Source of the DNA: Bradyrhizobium frederickii
Lineage (GTDB): Bacteria > Pseudomonadota > Alphaproteobacteria > Rhizobiales > Xanthobacteraceae
Length of the DNA stretch: 63,138 bases
Reading direction: 5' to 3'
Assembly (NCBI RefSeq): GCF_004570865.1
Contig: NZ_SPQS01000029.1
Span: 1 to 63,138 of the forward strand
Shown: positions 59,195-63,138 of the stretch, in pieces
Position numbering within the stretch: the first letter of the stretch is position 1
How the letters are laid out: every line of letters starts with the position of its first letter
Program-made: the position numbers and the translations under genes
Notes under the pieces: model-generated
Databases searched by the model: none
Seen by the model: the letters and a program-made list of their open reading frames with translations, nothing else
What the model was told of the DNA's origin: nothing

Positions 59195-59566
59195 TCACCA
59201 CATGTTGAGGACGAGGCGGGCCTCGTCGCTCATGCGCTCGGGCGACCACGGCGGCTCCCAAACGACCTTGACGTCGACCACGCCGACGCCGGGAACGCTG
59301 GCGACCGCGTTCTCGACCATGGTCGGCAACTCGCCGGCGGCCGGACAGTTCGGCGTCGTCAGCGTCATCTGCACGTCGACCGAGCGGTCGTCCTTGATCT
59401 CGACCTTGTAGATCAGGCCGAGCTCGTAGATGTCGGCCGGGATTTCCGGGTCGAACACGGTCTTGAGCCCGGCGATGATCTCGCGGGTCAGCCGCTCGGT
59501 CTCCTCCGGCGGCAGCGCCGAATGGGTCTCCATCGGATTGGCTTTGATTTCGGCCGTGTCACTCAT
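59195..59566 (-). CDS. sufT: SUF system Fe-S assembly protein SufT (MIP18/DUF59 family)
   Basis: A 123-residue DUF59 domain protein with VFDPEIPADIYELGLIYKVE and the conserved Cys in LTTPNCPAAGELP. Members help mature Fe-S proteins, especially under high demand. The N-terminal 20 residues are a short linker. The ATG overlaps the sufS stop codon by four bases, indicating translational coupling. Confidence 0.94.
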   Translation of the reverse strand: MSDTAEIKANPMETHSALPPEETERLTREIIAGLKTVFDPEIPADIYELGLIYKVEIKDDRSVDVQMTLTTPNCPAAGELPTMVENAVASVPGVGVVDVKVVWEPPWSPERMSDEARLVLNMW

Positions 59567-60810
59567 GCGAACAAATCCCGCGCCTTCAACAGCGCCTGTG
59601 CCAGATGATCGACTTCTTCCCGCGTATTATACATGCCGAACGAGGCCCGGCAGGTGGCCGTCACGTTGAACCGCTCTAAAAGCGGCATCACGCAATGGGT
59701 GCCGGCACGCACCGCGATGCCCTGGCGGTCGATCACGGTCGCGACATCGTGGGCGTGCGCGCCCTTGAGCTCGAAGGAGATCACCGGGCCCTTGCCCCGC
59801 GCCGTGCCGATCAGCCGCAGCGAGTTGATCTCGCGCAGGCGATCCTGGGCGTAGGTGGTGAGATCGGCCTCGTGCGCGGCGATGCGTTCCTTGCCGATCG
59901 AGTTGACGTAGTCGATGGCCGCGCCAAGGCCGACGGCCTCGACGATCGCCGGCGTGCCCGCTTCGAATTTGTGGGGGGGATCGCCATAGGTGACGACATC
60001 GCGCGAGACCTCGCGGATCATCTCGCCGCCGCCATTGAAGGGGCGCATTGCGACGAGGTGGTCATACTTGGCCCAGAGCACGCCGATGCCGGTCGGCCCG
60101 TACACCTTGTGGCCGGTGAAGACGTAGAAGTCGCAGCCGATGTCCTGGACGTCGACCGGCAGATGCACCGCGCCCTGGCTGCCGTCGACCAGCACGGGAA
60201 TGCCGCGCGCATGCGCGATTCTGACGACCTCCTTGACCGGCACGATGGTGCCGAGCGCGTTCGACATCTGGGTGATCGCGACCAGTTTGGTCTTGGCCGT
60301 AAGCAGCTTCTCGAACTCGTCGATGAGGAAATTGCCTTCGTCGTCGACGGGCGCCCATTTGATCACGGCGCCTTGGCGCTCCCGCAGGAAATGCCAGGGC
60401 ACGATGTTGGAATGGTGCTCCATGATCGAGATGACGATCTCGTCGCCTTCCCCGATGTTCGGCCCGCCCCACGAAGACGCGACCAGGTTGATGGCCTCCG
60501 TCGCGTTGCGGGTGAAGATCACTTCCTCAGGTCGCGGCGCATTGATGAACTGCGCCACCTTGGTGCGGCCGCCCTCATAGGCTTCGGTCGCGGCATTGGC
60601 GAGGTAGTGCAGGCCGCGATGCACATTGGCGTATTCGGACGTATAGGCCTGCGTCATGCGCTCGAGCACGGCGCTCGGCTTCTGCGCCGAAGCGGCGTTG
60701 TCGAGATACACGAGCGGCTTGCCGTAGACCTGCATCGCGAGCGCCGGAAAATCCTGGCGCACGCGCGCGACGTCGTAGGCACCGTTCTTGACCGCGGGAT
60801 GCGTGCTCAT
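59563..60810 (-). CDS. sufS: Cysteine desulfurase SufS
   Basis: SufS removes sulfur from cysteine and passes it to the SufBCD scaffold. The 415-residue product has the PLP lysine in FTGHKVYGPTGIGVL, the start YLDNAASAQKPSAVL, FTRNATEAINLVA, and the persulfide Cys in RAGTHCVMPLLERF. Type II desulfurases use a partner, SufE or SufU; none is encoded in this window. Overlaps with sufD and sufT (four bases each) show a tightly coupled operon. Confidence 0.96.
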   Translation of the reverse strand: MSTHPAVKNGAYDVARVRQDFPALAMQVYGKPLVYLDNAASAQKPSAVLERMTQAYTSEYANVHRGLHYLANAATEAYEGGRTKVAQFINAPRPEEVIFTRNATEAINLVASSWGGPNIGEGDEIVISIMEHHSNIVPWHFLRERQGAVIKWAPVDDEGNFLIDEFEKLLTAKTKLVAITQMSNALGTIVPVKEVVRIAHARGIPVLVDGSQGAVHLPVDVQDIGCDFYVFTGHKVYGPTGIGVLWAKYDHLVAMRPFNGGGEMIREVSRDVVTYGDPPHKFEAGTPAIVEAVGLGAAIDYVNSIGKERIAAHEADLTTYAQDRLREINSLRLIGTARGKGPVISFELKGAHAHDVATVIDRQGIAVRAGTHCVMPLLERFNVTATCRASFGMYNTREEVDHLAQALLKARDLFA

Positions 60811-62111
60811 GACCGCCGCTCCAGCCAGCGCTCGGCGATGCCGATCACGTGCTCGCGCAGGGGCTCGTCGGCGATCTGCTCGATCGCCTCGCCGACGAAG
60901 GCCTGGATCAGCAGCGCCTGGGCCTGCTTCTCCGGCAGGCCGCGCGCCTTCAAATAGAACAGCAGGTTGTCGTCGAGCGCGCCGGCAGTGGCGCCGTGGC
61001 CGCAGGAGACGTCGTCGGCAAAAATCTCGAGCTCGGGCTTGTTGTCCGCCTCGGCCTCGTCCGAGAGCAGCAGCGCACGGGTCATCATCTTGCCGTCGGT
61101 CTTCTGCGCGTCGGGACGAACGATGATGCGGCCCTGGAACACCGAGTGGCCGCGGTCGTCGATCACGGCGCGGAAGATCTCGCGGCTGACGCAGTTCGGC
61201 ACGGCGTGGTCGACCACCAGCGTGGTGTCGCCATGCTCGGTCTTCTGCAACAGGTTGACGCCGTTGGCCGAGAGCTCGCTGCCCTCGCCCGCCAGCGTGA
61301 TGAAGCCCTGCAAACGGCTCACCGCAGCGCCGGTGGTCATGTTGAAGAAATTGTACTTCACGTTGGCGCCGATGGTGACGAAATGCGAGGTGATGTTCAC
61401 CGCGTCAGGCGCATCGTCCATCAGACGGATGTGGGCGACATCGGCGTCATCCCCGACCGAGACGAGGACGGCGTCGTTGACCTGGTAGGCCTTGGCGTCC
61501 GCCGCAACGAAGGTCTCGACGATGGTGGCGCGAGCGCCCTTCCCGATGACGATCTGCGAGCGCGTGAACGCCGACACTGACCCGGCGGTCGCGATGTGAA
61601 TGATCTGGATCGGCGCGGACAGCTTGGCGCCATCGGCGATCGACAAGACGACGCCGTCGGTCGCCATCGCCGCGTTCAGCGCGATCACGGCATCAAGGGA
61701 CGCGGTCTGCAGCAGACCAGCGTCCTTGTCCAGCGCCTCACGCAGGGTCTTGAAGCCTGCCTCGGCGACAAGCGCCTTCACGTCGGACAGATCGGCCGCG
61801 AACACGCCATCGACTAGCACCAGCTTGCGGGCGCCATCGATCGCATGCACCTTCACCGCGTCCGCGGCGCGCTTCAACGCGGCCGCATCGGGGCTGGCCG
61901 CCAGCGGCAGCACTTCGCCGACGAGCGCACGCAGGTCGGTGTACTTCCATTCCTCGATCCGGCGGTGCGGCAGGCCGAGCCGCTCGTAAGTCTCGAACGC
62001 CTCGCGGCGCACGGCGGTAACCGCGGGGGAACCCGGCAGCCGGCCCTCGGCGCTGGTGAAGAGATCGCTCACCGCGCGGCCCTTTCCGGTCTTTGCCACA
62101 GCAACGTTCAT
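60807..62111 (-). CDS. sufD: Fe-S cluster assembly scaffold subunit SufD
   Basis: SufD forms the SufBC2D scaffold with SufB and SufC. The 434-residue product has the right-handed beta-helix core and the C-terminal conserved segment FADDVSCGHGATAGALDDNL, containing the conserved His, and LFYLKARGLPEKQAQALLIQ. The start at 62111 is ATG with AAGGATT upstream; a TTG three codons earlier is possible. It lies 12 bases after sufC. Confidence 0.95.
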   Translation of the reverse strand: MNVAVAKTGKGRAVSDLFTSAEGRLPGSPAVTAVRREAFETYERLGLPHRRIEEWKYTDLRALVGEVLPLAASPDAAALKRAADAVKVHAIDGARKLVLVDGVFAADLSDVKALVAEAGFKTLREALDKDAGLLQTASLDAVIALNAAMATDGVVLSIADGAKLSAPIQIIHIATAGSVSAFTRSQIVIGKGARATIVETFVAADAKAYQVNDAVLVSVGDDADVAHIRLMDDAPDAVNITSHFVTIGANVKYNFFNMTTGAAVSRLQGFITLAGEGSELSANGVNLLQKTEHGDTTLVVDHAVPNCVSREIFRAVIDDRGHSVFQGRIIVRPDAQKTDGKMMTRALLLSDEAEADNKPELEIFADDVSCGHGATAGALDDNLLFYLKARGLPEKQAQALLIQAFVGEAIEQIADEPLREHVIGIAERWLERRS

Positions 62112-62123
62112 TGCAAACAATCC

Positions 62124-62876
62124 TTACGCGGCATCCTCGAACTGGGCGTAGCCGGACGCTTCCAGCTCCAGCGCCAGATCCTTGCCGCCGCTCTTCACGA
62201 CACGGCCCTTCGACATCACGTGCACGACGTCAGGCACGATGTAGTTGAGCAGCCGTTGATAATGGGTGATGACGACCATCGCGCGCCCCGGCGAGCGCAG
62301 CGCGTTGACGCCGTCGGCCGCGATGCGCAGCGCGTCGATGTCGAGGCCCGAATCCATCTCGTCGAGGATGCACAGGCTCGGCTCGAACAGCGCCATCTGC
62401 AGCACCTCGTTGCGCTTCTTCTCGCCGCCGGAGAAGCCGACATTGACGCCGCGCTTGAGCATGTCCTGCGGGATGTTCAGCGACTTCGAGACCTCGCGGA
62501 CCTTCTTGAGGAAGTCCGGCGTCGAGTATTCATCCTCGCCGCGCGCCTTGCGCTGGGCGTTCAGTGCCGTGCGCAGGAAGTTCATGGTGGCGACGCCGGG
62601 AATTTCGACCGGGTACTGGAACGCCAGGAACACGCCCTTAGCGGCGCGCTCGTTCGGCTCCATCTCCAGGAGGTCCTCGCCCTTGAACAGGATCTGGCCG
62701 TCGGTGACCTCGTAGCCGGGCTTGCCGGCGATGACGTGCGAGAGCGTCGACTTGCCGGAGCCGTTCGGCCCCATGATCGCATGCACCTCGCCTTCGTTCA
62801 CGGTCAGCGTCAGCCCGTGGAGGATCTCACGCTCCTCGACACGAACCTTGAGGTCTTTCACTTCAAGCAAAGCCAT
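62124..62876 (-). CDS. sufC: Fe-S cluster assembly ATPase SufC
   Basis: This 250-residue ABC-type ATPase powers the SufBC2D scaffold. It has Walker A (IMGPNGSGKSTLSHVIAG), the Q loop (FLAFQYPVEIPGV), the signature (VGFSGGEKKRNEVLQ) and Walker B (CILDEMDSGLDIDALR) with the H loop (VVITHYQRLL). The ATG at 62876 gives the conserved MALLEVKDLKVRVE; the frame runs further upstream only through a palindromic repeat. Confidence 0.97.
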   Translation of the reverse strand: MALLEVKDLKVRVEEREILHGLTLTVNEGEVHAIMGPNGSGKSTLSHVIAGKPGYEVTDGQILFKGEDLLEMEPNERAAKGVFLAFQYPVEIPGVATMNFLRTALNAQRKARGEDEYSTPDFLKKVREVSKSLNIPQDMLKRGVNVGFSGGEKKRNEVLQMALFEPSLCILDEMDSGLDIDALRIAADGVNALRSPGRAMVVITHYQRLLNYIVPDVVHVMSKGRVVKSGGKDLALELEASGYAQFEDAA

Positions 62877-62895
62877 AATTTTCTTTCCATCTATC

Positions 62896-63002
62896 CCCTC
62901 ATCCTGAGGAGCGCCGCAGGCGCGTCTCGAAGGATTGAGGCCACCAATCTTTCCGGTATCCATCCTTCGAGACGGCCGCTTGCGCGGCCTCTCAGGACGA
63001 GG
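62896..63002. repeat. Intergenic palindromic repeat inside the suf operon (sufB-sufC)
   Basis: CCCTCATCCTGAGGAGCGCC on the left faces GCGGCCTCTCAGGACGAGG on the right, with inner arms GCGTCTCGAAGGATTGAGG and CATCCTTCGAGACGGCCGC. It fills the 130-base gap between sufB and sufC, the only sizeable gap in the cluster, and may act as a processing or attenuation site. Confidence 0.8.
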
Positions 63003-63008
63003 TCCGAG

Positions 63009-63138
63009 CTAGCCGACCGACCCTTCGAGCGAGATCGAGATCAGCTTCTGCGCTTCCACCGCGAACTCCATCGGCAGCTGCTGCAGCACGTCCTTGACGA
63101 AGCCGTTGACGACGAGGCCGACCGCCTCTTCCTGGCTG
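63009..63138 (-). CDS. sufB: Fe-S cluster assembly protein SufB (C-terminal fragment, runs off right edge)
   Basis: The last 42 codons read SQEEAVGLVVNGFVKDVLQQ, then LPMEFAVEAQKLISISLEGS and VG before the TAG. This is the conserved SufB C terminus, in which FVKDVLQQLPMEFAVEAQKL is characteristic. SufB is the scaffold subunit on which the cluster is built. Upstream genes of the operon lie beyond the window. Confidence 0.95.
   Translation of the reverse strand, partial: SQEEAVGLVVNGFVKDVLQQLPMEFAVEAQKLISISLEGSVG

Overview
The window reads as chromosomal DNA of a Bradyrhizobium-like alphaproteobacterium. It has high-GC coding sequence throughout, a class I PHA synthase, Omp25/RopB-type outer-membrane proteins, a complete sufSDC-sufT-sufA run, a type III CoA-transferase/TctABC operon, and several families of intergenic palindromic repeats of the kind typical of that genus. 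The genus is inferred from content and not proven. No plasmid, phage or CRISPR hallmark is seen.

Layout. Bases 1-1.8 kb are a small acquired patch: the end of an IS3-family element has inserted at the extreme 5' end of an Abi/HEPN-like gene, which is followed by a small papain-like cysteine-peptidase-fold protein. From 2.0 to 8.8 kb lie ordinary small genes (glyoxalase I, GST, PilZ proteins, tRNA-Glu, PrsW-like protease, HdeD-like protein). At 8.8-10.1 kb a DAHP synthase gene is preceded by a complete ribosome-mediated attenuator with a leader peptide reading Tyr-Phe-Trp-Tyr-Phe; its promoter spacing suggests leaderless translation. At 10.4-13.3 kb epmA-epmB diverge from efp, so the EF-P beta-lysylation pathway is together. 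From 13.3 to 25.8 kb are an M23-type protein, a DUF808 protein, a MarR-controlled AhpD-like/cupin pair, a lytic transglycosylase, a class II aldolase, an SDR, recJ and a soluble chemoreceptor-like protein with reversed domain order.

From 25.9 to 33.0 kb is a catabolic operon (crotonase, CaiB-type CoA-transferase, tctC-tctB-tctA, PdxA paralogue) with a divergent GntR regulator and two copies of a likely operator. Its crotonase lacks both classical hydratase glutamates, so the pathway is not an obvious known one. From 33.3 to 45.8 kb are a haloacid-dehalogenase-like protein, an alaC-hom-glpX run, phaC, argC with a PaiB-like partner, a DedA protein and parE. From 46 to 57.3 kb are two outer-membrane barrels, an SDR, a FAD monooxygenase, a secreted metacaspase-like protein, an AraC regulator, a DEAD-box helicase and a diguanylate cyclase. 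The right end holds a FabA-like dehydratase with an altered active-site loop, a TfoX-N protein whose C terminus is encoded by an intergenic repeat, and the suf cluster running off the edge inside sufB.

The two most distinctive signals are the aromatic attenuator at 8800-8966 and the uncharacterised GntR/crotonase/CoA-transferase/TTT-transporter/PdxA operon at 25865-33025. Small membrane proteins under 65 residues, most with good ribosome binding sites, recur at 2523, 3506, 6593, 47309 and 50871.
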